In this document: piece after piece, positions 56,353 through 64,000 of the stretch
Position numbering within the stretch: the first letter of the stretch is position 1
Layout: every line of letters starts with the position of its first letter
Assembly (NCBI RefSeq): GCF_014358015.1
Contig: NZ_JACONV010000002.1
Location: 372,001-436,000 of the forward strand
Direction of reading: 5' to 3'
DNA from: Pseudomonas triticifolii
Lineage (GTDB): Bacteria; Pseudomonadota; Gammaproteobacteria; Pseudomonadales; Pseudomonadaceae
DNA length: 64,000 nucleotides
Translations under genes and position numbers: made by a program
The notes under the pieces: model-generated
Told to the model about the DNA's origin: nothing
Seen by the model: the letters and a program-made list of their open reading frames with translations, nothing else
Databases searched by the model: none

Positions 56353-56763
56353 ATGACGTACAAACCGCCCGGCTCCAGACTTTCACGCTTTCTGTTTGGC
56401 ATCCTCGCCTATGCCAGTCTGGGCATAGGCATTGCCGCGATTTTCATTCCGGGGCTGCCCACCACCGAATTCATCCTGCTGGCCGCCTGGGCGGCAACGC
56501 GCAGTTCGCCACGCTTGAATGCCTGGCTGGAAAACCATCGCGTGTTCGGTCCGATCCTCTACAACTGGCGCAACGGCCGACTGGTCACGCGCCGCGCCAA
56601 GATCAGCGCCACCGTCAGCATGCTCTTCTGCGCAGTCATGATGCTGAGCCTGCTGACCCATGTCTGGTGGTTATACCTGGCGATTGCCGGCATGGGCCTG
56701 GGCAACCTGTGGATCTGGTCAAGGCCTGAGCCGGCCAGGGCCGAGCGTTCGCCGCCACGCTGA
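56353..56763 (+). CDS. DUF454 (YbaN-like) membrane protein
   Basis: A 136-residue inner-membrane protein with three to four hydrophobic segments and the DUF454 pattern: FLFGILAYASLGIGIAAIFIPGLPTTEFILLAAWAATRSS. Function unknown. ATG at 56353 is preceded by TAGGAA; an in-frame ATG at 56293 overlaps the haem oxygenase stop and would add a non-membrane extension. The pairing with haem oxygenase suggests a role in haem or iron handling, which is inference. Confidence 0.82.
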   Translation: MTYKPPGSRLSRFLFGILAYASLGIGIAAIFIPGLPTTEFILLAAWAATRSSPRLNAWLENHRVFGPILYNWRNGRLVTRRAKISATVSMLFCAVMMLSLLTHVWWLYLAIAGMGLGNLWIWSRPEPARAERSPPR

Positions 56764-56833
56764 CGCGTGCGGCTGAACCGCTCTGGTACGAGCGGTGTCC
56801 TACAGGGACACTCAATTTAATGGGGCAATCTCC

Positions 56834-57190
56834 ATGTTCGAGCCAGGCCATTTGCACATGACTCATGCGGCGTTCCAGCGATCGGATGTTTCCTACGACA
56901 TTCACTTGCGGTACGAACTGAGCCAGGACCCCAAGGAAGGAACCGGCATCCACTTTACGATGCAGGGCGAAATCAATGAAAAGACCTTCTCCGAGGTGTT
57001 TCGGCTGCCTGGTGACCTGGCCTTCAACTTTGCCCATGACGCCGGGCGCATCGCCATCAGGCACGGCCTGCCCCACAGCGACTCGCTGCCGATTGCCAGG
57101 CATCCTGACTACGACCGCATGTTCGAAGACATTCGCAACAAACTCGGCGTAGAGTCCGGCGACCCCGTGAAGCCAGAGCATCTGGAGTAA
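56834..57190 (+). CDS. DUF5064-family protein
   Basis: A 118-residue soluble protein starting MFEPGHLHMTHAAFQRSD, which is the DUF5064 pattern seen in pseudomonads. Rich in His and acidic residues, without signal or membrane segments. Function unknown. ATG at 56834 is used because conserved residues start there; it has only a weak ribosome site. The gene stands alone. Confidence 0.72.
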   Translation: MFEPGHLHMTHAAFQRSDVSYDIHLRYELSQDPKEGTGIHFTMQGEINEKTFSEVFRLPGDLAFNFAHDAGRIAIRHGLPHSDSLPIARHPDYDRMFEDIRNKLGVESGDPVKPEHLE

Positions 57191-57267
57191 CCGGATCCTG
57201 CCTGCCGATCGATGAGAGTGATGCTGCTCTTGTCGAACCGCGACTAATAAGCTGAATAAACACGGTT

Positions 57268-57356
57268 TGTGGGAGCGAGCCCGCTCGCGAAAGGGCCGGC
57301 TCATCCCACAGCGATGTCGTGCTTGAACCCGAGCCTTCGCGAGCAAGCTCGCTCCT
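57268..57356. repeat. REP pair in inverted orientation
   Basis: TGTGGGAGCGAGCCCGCTCGCGAA at 57268-57291 and the facing TTCGCGAGCAAGCTCGCTCCTAC at 57336-57358. This is the well-known pseudomonad REP sequence; paired inverted copies are the usual form. The 306-base gap 57191-57496 holds no gene. Confidence 0.85.
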
Positions 57357-57496
57357 ACGGCTAGTCTGCTTGCTGCCAGACAGCGCCGCTTCAAAAGGGC
57401 GCTGCACACCTCCGTACGACAACACGCTGAATTTCACCAAACCCCGCGCCACAAGGCATACTTGCCACCCTCCCGTGCCCGGACCAGCACCGCCCC

Positions 57497-59005
<1,509 letters not shown>

Positions 59006-59172
59006 CGCTGTCAGCGCGTCAGGTAAAAAAACTTTCACGATGCGGCATTTAATCTCCGTCGGTCGGCAAGCGTTCTGTTAAGGTCCAAGAACCCCTTGTC
59101 ATCCATCTAAACGGATGTACGCGCGTACTAAAAAGTACAGAACGCAGGCAGGTTCACGAAGTCACGGGAGCA
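59006..59172. other. Region between gcsR and the signalling operon
   Basis: 167 bases holding the promoter of the downstream operon. Three GTAC tetramers form overlapping short dyads at 59117-59138 (GTAC-GCGC-GTAC, then GTAC-TAAAAA-GTAC). No known operator. Confidence 0.35.
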
Positions 59173-60906
59173 ATGATGCAGACCCCGCCAGTAGACCGCC
59201 CGCCCATAGACCCGCCGTCTCGCACCGAGAACATCGTCGAGTCACAACGACAGAAAACCCTGCTCAAGACCGGCGCGCTTCAGGACGCGATTTTCAACAG
59301 CGCCTACTTCTCCAGCATCGCCACGGATGAGCACGGCGTCATCCAGATCTTTAACGTCGGTGCAGAGCGCATGCTCGGCTATCAGTCAGAAGACGTGGTC
59401 GACAAGATCACGCCTGCCGACATTTCCGACCCCGCCGAGCTGATCACCCGCGCATCCGCCCTGAGCCATGAGCTCAACACCCCCATCAATCCCGGTTTCG
59501 AAGCCTTGGTGTTCAAGGCCTCTCGCGGCATTGAGGACATTTACGAACTGACCTACATCCGCAAGGACGGCAGTCGCCTGTCGGCCATGGTCTCGGTCAC
59601 CTCGTTGCGTGACAGCAGCGAGACCATCATTGGCTATCTGCTGATCGGCACCGACAACACGGCGCGCAAACAGGAAGAAGAAAACCAGGCCATGCTGGAC
59701 CAGCGTCTTCGCGATCAGCACTTTTATACCCGCTCACTGATCGAGTCGAACATCGATGCACTGATGATGACGGACCCGCAAGGCATCATTTCCGACGTCA
59801 ACAAGCAGATGATGGCGCTGACCGGGCGAACCCGGGACGAACTGATCGGCGCGCCCTGCAAGAACTTTTTCACCGATCCGGCCAGCGCAGAAGCGGCCAT
59901 CAAGCGGGTGCTCAGCGAACACACCGTCAGCGACTACGAACTCACCGTGCGCGCCTACGACGGCACCGAAACCGTGGTGTCCTATAACGCCGCGACCTTC
60001 CATGACCGCGACCGCAAGCTCAAGGGCGTATTTGCCGCCGCCCGTGATGTCACTGAACGCAAGCGCTTCGAACGCACGCTGGAAGAGAAAAACATCGAGC
60101 TGGAACATGCCAGCCACATGAAGTCCGAATTCCTCGCCACCATGTCGCATGAGCTGCGCACGCCGCTCAACGCCGTCATCGGTTTTTCCGAGGCGCTGAG
60201 GGACGGTATGGTCGGCGAAATGACCGACACGCAGCGCAGGTACATCGGCGACATTTACAACAGCGGCCAACACCTGCTGTCGTTGATCAACGACATCCTC
60301 GACCTGTCCAAGGTCGAGGCCGGCATGATGGAACTGGAGCTGGAGTCGGTCGAACTGGCTGAACTGCTAAGTAACAGCCTGCTGATCGTGCGCGAACAGG
60401 CTGCACTGCAGAGCATTCAACTGAAGCTTGAAAGCGAAGCCGATTTCGGAATGCTGGAGCTGGACCGACGCAAGACCAAACAGATCGTCTATAACCTGCT
60501 GGCCAACGCCGTGAAGTTCAGCGCGCCCGGCGGTTGGGTCACGCTGGCCGTGCGCCAGGTGCCGCGCTCACTGGCGGGCAGCATCGAGGGCGACTGGCCC
60601 ACCTACGGATTCGAGCTGGCCCCAGGCACGCACGAGCAGTTTCTGGAACTGAGCGTCAGCGACACCGGCATCGGTATCGCACAGAGCGACATGAACAAGC
60701 TGTTCAAGGCGTTCAGCCAGATCGACAGCAGCCTGTCGCGCAAATTCGAAGGCACCGGGCTTGGCTTGGCAATGGTCAAGCAATTGGTCGAATTGCACGG
60801 CGGCAGTGTCGCGGTCGCAAGCGTCAAAGACCTGGGCGCGCGTTTCGTGGTCTGGCTGCCCATTCGGCCTCATCTATCTGTGGAGGCGCAATGGCCCAAA
60901 TCCTGA
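59173..60906 (+). CDS. Soluble PAS-PAS sensor histidine kinase
   Basis: A 577-residue cytoplasmic kinase without membrane segments. Two PAS domains occur: about residues 35-165 (YFSSIATDEHGVIQIFNVGA) and about 185-300 (NIDALMMTDPQGIISDVNKQ). The HisKA box is FLATMSHELRTPLNAVIG, and the ATPase blocks are NLLANAVKFSAP and FEGTGLGLAMVKQL. It starts 167 bp after gcsR and overlaps the next response regulator gene by 16 bases. ATG at 59176 is an alternative start. Confidence 0.92.
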   Translation: MMQTPPVDRPPIDPPSRTENIVESQRQKTLLKTGALQDAIFNSAYFSSIATDEHGVIQIFNVGAERMLGYQSEDVVDKITPADISDPAELITRASALSHELNTPINPGFEALVFKASRGIEDIYELTYIRKDGSRLSAMVSVTSLRDSSETIIGYLLIGTDNTARKQEEENQAMLDQRLRDQHFYTRSLIESNIDALMMTDPQGIISDVNKQMMALTGRTRDELIGAPCKNFFTDPASAEAAIKRVLSEHTVSDYELTVRAYDGTETVVSYNAATFHDRDRKLKGVFAAARDVTERKRFERTLEEKNIELEHASHMKSEFLATMSHELRTPLNAVIGFSEALRDGMVGEMTDTQRRYIGDIYNSGQHLLSLINDILDLSKVEAGMMELELESVELAELLSNSLLIVREQAALQSIQLKLESEADFGMLELDRRKTKQIVYNLLANAVKFSAPGGWVTLAVRQVPRSLAGSIEGDWPTYGFELAPGTHEQFLELSVSDTGIGIAQSDMNKLFKAFSQIDSSLSRKFEGTGLGLAMVKQLVELHGGSVAVASVKDLGARFVVWLPIRPHLSVEAQWPKS

Positions 60907-61292
60907 TCATTGAAGACAACCCGGCCAATATGCGTCTGGCAGAACTGCTGCTGACCAGCGCCGGGCACGCCGTCATCGCTGCAGTCGATGCCGAGACCGG
61001 CCTGAAGCTTGCGCGCGAGCATCAACCGCATCTGATCCTTATGGACATTCAATTGCCCGACATGGACGGCCTGCAGGCCACGGCCCTGCTCAAGGCCCAG
61101 GCCAGCACTGCGAGCATTCCGGTCATCGCCCTCACGGCCATGGCCATGAAGGAAGACGAAGAAAAAATCCGACTGGCCGGCTGCGACGCCTACATCATCA
61201 AACCCCTGAGCTACAAAGAGCTGTACCGCGTCATCGACACCCTGCTGGAAAAGACCTCACCTGAACGGCAATCCCCCGAGTGCTCGCCATGA
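60891..61292 (+). CDS. Single-domain response regulator (DivK-like)
   Basis: A 133-residue stand-alone receiver. IIEDNPANM holds the acidic residues, ILMDIQLPDMDG the phospho-acceptor Asp, and IIKPLSYKEL the conserved Lys. It has no output domain, so it passes phosphate or binds a partner. Overlaps both the kinase gene upstream and the REC-GGDEF-EAL gene downstream, so it should act between them. Confidence 0.93.
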   Translation: MAQILIIEDNPANMRLAELLLTSAGHAVIAAVDAETGLKLAREHQPHLILMDIQLPDMDGLQATALLKAQASTASIPVIALTAMAMKEDEEKIRLAGCDAYIIKPLSYKELYRVIDTLLEKTSPERQSPECSP

Positions 61293-63397
61293 CCGAAACA
61301 GCCGCAACGATTTTGATCGTCGATGACGACGTTCATGTACGCGATCTGCTGGAGGTGCTCCTGCAGAATCAGCATTATCAGACTCAGACGGCGGAGTCCG
61401 GTGAGCAAGCGCTGGAGATGATCGCCAGGCATGCGCCCGACCTGATCCTGCTGGACATCATGATGCCGGGCATGGACGGCTATGAGGTGGCCAGTCATCT
61501 CAAGTCGGGGAAGACCACCTCCAATATCCCCATCATCATGCTCTCGGCACTCGACGAGCGAAGCGCGCGTATCTCCGGGCTGGAGGCGGGTGCCGAAGAG
61601 TACCTCAACAAACCGGTGGACAGCGCCGAGCTGTGGCTGCGCGTGCGCAACCTGCTGCGCCTCAAGGCGTTCGGCGATTACATGAAAGGCCACAACCTGA
61701 TTCTTGAGGAGCAACTGCAACAGCGCACCATCGACCTGGAGCGCTTCCGCTCGGTGATGGACGCCTCGGACGACGCGATTATCCTGATCAACCGCAACAC
61801 CATGAGCCTGATCGAATTCAACCGCCGTGCCTGCCAGTTGCTCGGCTATACCGCCGACGAACTGTTGAACAAGACACCTGCGGATCTGGGCGAAAGCTCC
61901 ATGGAACAGCTGGAAGTGGTCTATGACCAGATCATTGCCGGCAAAGGTCCAAGCGAGCCTCTGGAAACCATGATCCGTGACAAAAACGGTCGTGATGTGT
62001 CGGTGGAGATCCATCGCCAAGCCTACCAGGCGGGCGATGACTGGATCATCGTCGGCATCGTCCACGACATTACCCGTCGCAAGGAGTCCGATCAGCGCTT
62101 GTTGAAGATGGCTCATTACGACAGCCTGACCGGACTGCCCAACCGCGACCTGTTTTTCACCAGCCTGCAGATGGGCCTGACCCAGGCAGCGGTCAGCCGC
62201 TGGAAGCTCGCGGTGATGACCGTCAACCTGGACGGGTTCAAGAACATCAACGAGACCTGGGGCCATGTACTCGGCGATCAGACCTTGCTCGAAGTCAGCC
62301 GACGCCTGGCCAGGTGCCTGAATGCCAGTGACACGCTCGGCCGGGTGGACGGCGATGAATTTGCGCTGATTCTGATGATCCGCGAAGGTCAGACTGACAC
62401 TCACCAGATTCTGGAACGCATCCGTACAACCTTGCGCACGCCGTTTCAGATCGAAGACCAGCGCATTGTCATGACCGCGAGCATCGGGGTTGCACTGTTC
62501 CCGGAAGATGGCGAAGACGCGCGCGAACTGGTGCGCCACGCCTATACCGCCATGAACAATGCGAAGAAGAAAGGTGTGGATGGCTACCGGTTCTATACCG
62601 CGCAAATGAACACCGAGGTATCGGAGCGCCTGGACCTGGAAATTGCCCTGCGAGAAGCCGTGCATCAGCATACCTTCGAGATTGCCTACCAGCCCAAAGT
62701 CAACGTAGTGGACGGCAACGTATGCGGGCTGGAAGCCCTGCTGCGCTGGCCACGCCCGGGCCATTCAAACATCTCGCCGGCCGTCTTCGTGCCGGTGCTG
62801 GAAAGTCTGGGTCTGATCACCGAGGTCGGAAATTGGGTAATCGACAGTGTCTGTGCGCAGATCGCCCAGTGGCAACGTTCGGGGCTGGGGTCTTTTCAGG
62901 TCGCGGTCAATGTGTCCGGCCAGCAGATCGCTGGCAGTGGCCTGATTGCCGACATCAGTGGCGCTCTGGAGCGGCATCAGGTTGACCCGCAATGGCTGGA
63001 AGTGGAGCTGACGGAAAGCTCGCTGATGGAGAACACCTCGCACACCATCGCCACCCTGCAGACTCTCAAGACCCTGGGCGTCAAGATTTCCATCGACGAC
63101 TTTGGAACCGGCTATTCAAGTCTGGCGTATCTGCGCAGATTCCCTATCGACAAGCTTAAGATCGACATTGCCTTCATTCGCGAAGTCACCAGTAACCCGC
63201 AGGACGCCGCTATCGCCCGGGCAATCATTGAGCTGGCACACAGCCTTGGCTTGAAGGTCATCGCAGAAGGTGTCGAAACGCCTGAGCAGCTGGCGTTTCT
63301 GACTGAAAACCGCTGCGATCAGGTTCAGGGGTATCTGGTCAGCCGGCCGTTGCCGCTTGCCGAACTGGAAGCGTACCTGCAAACGCAGGCCCATTGA
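61289..63397 (+). CDS. REC-PAS-GGDEF-EAL response regulator
   Basis: A 702-residue protein that would turn over cyclic di-GMP. REC domain 1-125 (ILIVDDDVHVRDLL, LILLDIMMPGMDG, LNKPVDS), PAS about 155-270, GGDEF domain about 275-435 with the signature degenerate as DGDEF, and no RxxD I-site in front. EAL domain about 440-700 with EALLRW, ELTESSLMEN and DDFGTGYSSL intact. So phosphodiesterase activity is likely and cyclase activity doubtful. ATG at 61289 overlaps the stop of the preceding gene. Confidence 0.92.
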   Translation: MTETAATILIVDDDVHVRDLLEVLLQNQHYQTQTAESGEQALEMIARHAPDLILLDIMMPGMDGYEVASHLKSGKTTSNIPIIMLSALDERSARISGLEAGAEEYLNKPVDSAELWLRVRNLLRLKAFGDYMKGHNLILEEQLQQRTIDLERFRSVMDASDDAIILINRNTMSLIEFNRRACQLLGYTADELLNKTPADLGESSMEQLEVVYDQIIAGKGPSEPLETMIRDKNGRDVSVEIHRQAYQAGDDWIIVGIVHDITRRKESDQRLLKMAHYDSLTGLPNRDLFFTSLQMGLTQAAVSRWKLAVMTVNLDGFKNINETWGHVLGDQTLLEVSRRLARCLNASDTLGRVDGDEFALILMIREGQTDTHQILERIRTTLRTPFQIEDQRIVMTASIGVALFPEDGEDARELVRHAYTAMNNAKKKGVDGYRFYTAQMNTEVSERLDLEIALREAVHQHTFEIAYQPKVNVVDGNVCGLEALLRWPRPGHSNISPAVFVPVLESLGLITEVGNWVIDSVCAQIAQWQRSGLGSFQVAVNVSGQQIAGSGLIADISGALERHQVDPQWLEVELTESSLMENTSHTIATLQTLKTLGVKISIDDFGTGYSSLAYLRRFPIDKLKIDIAFIREVTSNPQDAAIARAIIELAHSLGLKVIAEGVETPEQLAFLTENRCDQVQGYLVSRPLPLAELEAYLQTQAH

Positions 63398-63458
63398 CCG
63401 CAACGACCGCGAGTGCTGCGATCAAGTCCTGTTGAAAAGCACAGACAGCTGCGCAGCA

Positions 63459-63476
63459 TGTAACGATTTCACTCCA
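63459..63476. promoter_or_regulatory. GcsR-like site 1
   Basis: TGTAACG-ATTT-CACTCCA. The left half fully matches the GcsR consensus TGTAACG-N4-CGTTCCG; the right half is degenerate. It lies two bases from site 2. Confidence 0.6.
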
Positions 63477-63477
63477 G

Positions 63478-63495
63478 TGGAACGATTACGTTCCA
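63478..63495. promoter_or_regulatory. GcsR-like site 2
   Basis: TGGAACG-ATTA-CGTTCCA, a perfect 7-bp-arm dyad with N4 spacer, close to the published consensus in both halves. Confidence 0.7.
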
Positions 63496-63558
63496 CGCCA
63501 GGCTGACGCTGTGTCATCAAGGCTTTGATCGAGCAGGTTTTTTCAGGAAGGCTACAAC

Positions 63559-63576
63559 TGTAGCGATTTCGCTACA
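63559..63576. promoter_or_regulatory. GcsR-like site 3
   Basis: TGTAGCG-ATTT-CGCTACA, a perfect 7-bp-arm dyad with the same N4 spacer, 81 bp from site 2 by centres and 65 bp before the -24 element. Confidence 0.65.
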
Positions 63577-63640
63577 GCTGCACATTCAAGCACGCACAGA
63601 TTAATAAGTAACCCTTTGATTTAAATAGAAAATTACAAAT

Positions 63641-63656
63641 TGGCAGTGAAATTGCT
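63641..63656 (+). promoter_or_regulatory. Sigma54 promoter of gcvH
   Basis: TGGCAGTGAAATTGCT: GG at 63642-63643 and GC at 63654-63655 with exactly 10 bases between them, as required for -24/-12 recognition. Transcription should start near 63667. Confidence 0.85.
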
Positions 63657-63710
63657 TTGCTTCAGGAATAACGCCGCGCCCTGCGCGAGATTCAGTCCCG
63701 AGGAGTTTTT

Positions 63711-64000
63711 ATGAGCGAGTTGCGCTTCACTGTCGATCACGAATGGCTGCGCGCCGAAGCCGATGGCAGTGTCACCGTTGGCATCACACCCTATGCGCAG
63801 GAATCGCTGGGGGATGTGGTGTTCGTTCAGCTCCCTGAATTGCAGGTCTACACTCAGCACGCCGAAGTGTCGGTGGTCGAATCGGTCAAGGCCGCCAGCA
63901 GCATCAACATGCCGCTGGACGGTGAAGTGGTCGACGTCAACACGGCCCTCGACGCCACCCCGGAACTGGTCAACGAAGACGCCCTGGGCGCAGGCTGGTT
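63711..64000 (+). CDS. gcvH: Glycine cleavage H protein (5' part)
   Basis: Carries the aminomethyl group on a lipoyl arm between the P, T and L proteins. The visible 96 residues start MSELRFTVDHEWLRAEADG and contain the lipoyl-lysine block VSVVESVKAASSINMPLDGEV. The ATG is preceded by AGGAG. The gene runs off the window; the remainder, including the C-terminal part of about 30 residues, is not visible. Confidence 0.96.
   Translation, partial: MSELRFTVDHEWLRAEADGSVTVGITPYAQESLGDVVFVQLPELQVYTQHAEVSVVESVKAASSINMPLDGEVVDVNTALDATPELVNEDALGAGW

Larger units (their letters stand above)
63398..63710. other. Regulatory region upstream of gcvH
   Basis: 313 bases with no gene but three GcsR-like dyads and a sigma54 promoter, listed separately. 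The 63600-63640 part is AT-rich. Confidence 0.6.

Noticed and set aside
57268..57356. CRISPR-like or attachment-site possibility for the repeated GAGCGAGC blocks
   Set aside because: There are only two copies, in inverted orientation, matching the REP family. No spacer array, cas gene or integrase is present.

Overview
This window looks like a chromosomal segment of a Pseudomonas, most likely from the P. syringae/P. fluorescens lineage. The evidence is the high GC content, an Entner-Doudoroff glucose block (zwf-pgl-eda, hexR, oprB, gts transporter, gltR/gltS, glk-edd, gap), a cytochrome bo3 operon, a periplasmic cyclohexadienyl dehydratase, CheV, a GcsR-type regulator close to gcvH, and pseudomonad REP-type repeats. 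The species call is inference from gene content, since no search could be run. No rRNA, tRNA, CRISPR array, insertion sequence or phage gene was recognised.

Layout. 0.2-5.2 kb holds a Tat-exported beta-carbonic anhydrase, an MFS transporter, Cu/Zn superoxide dismutase, PheC and an unknown Cys/His protein. 5.2-8.3 kb holds a nested-hairpin repeat, ilvE, and a glycosyltransferase/acetyltransferase pair. 8.5-13.4 kb is the cyoABCDE terminal oxidase operon. 13.8-17.7 kb holds dsbB, an unusual double palindrome, cheV, a GNAT enzyme and small conserved proteins. 17.7-24.4 kb is a chaperone-usher fimbrial cluster with two chaperones, an usher, two pilin-like subunits and a putative tip adhesin. 24.6-31 kb is an RND efflux pair followed by a heavy-metal-type two-component system. 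31-33.7 kb holds a diguanylate cyclase and two small DUF proteins. 33.8-51.2 kb is the glucose catabolism block. 51.3-56.8 kb is a Fur-box-associated haem uptake module: ECF sigma factor, FecR-like regulator, TonB receptor, haem oxygenase and a DUF454 protein. 57.5-64 kb holds a GcsR-like sigma54 activator, a three-gene PAS kinase/REC/REC-PAS-GGDEF-EAL signalling operon, and the start of gcvH, which runs off the end.

How the genes work together. In the glucose block, sugar enters the periplasm through OprB and is taken up by the GtsABCD ABC transporter. Glk phosphorylates it, then Zwf, Pgl, Edd and Eda convert it to pyruvate and glyceraldehyde-3-phosphate, which Gap oxidises. HexR is divergent from zwf. 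Sites matching the TTGT-N7-ACAA HexR operator lie in the edd/gap intergenic region, with a one-mismatch version in the zwf/hexR region. Leaders of oprB, gtsA, gltR and gap carry AAYAAYAA motifs typical of Hfq/Crc catabolite repression. In front of gcvH, three 18-bp GcsR-like dyads precede a canonical -24/-12 promoter, which ties the activator at 57.5 kb to the glycine cleavage genes.

The most unusual unexplained structures are the tandem A/T palindromes with a shared TTTGTCGCAC tail between dsbB and cheV, and a three-way-junction inverted repeat downstream of ilvE.
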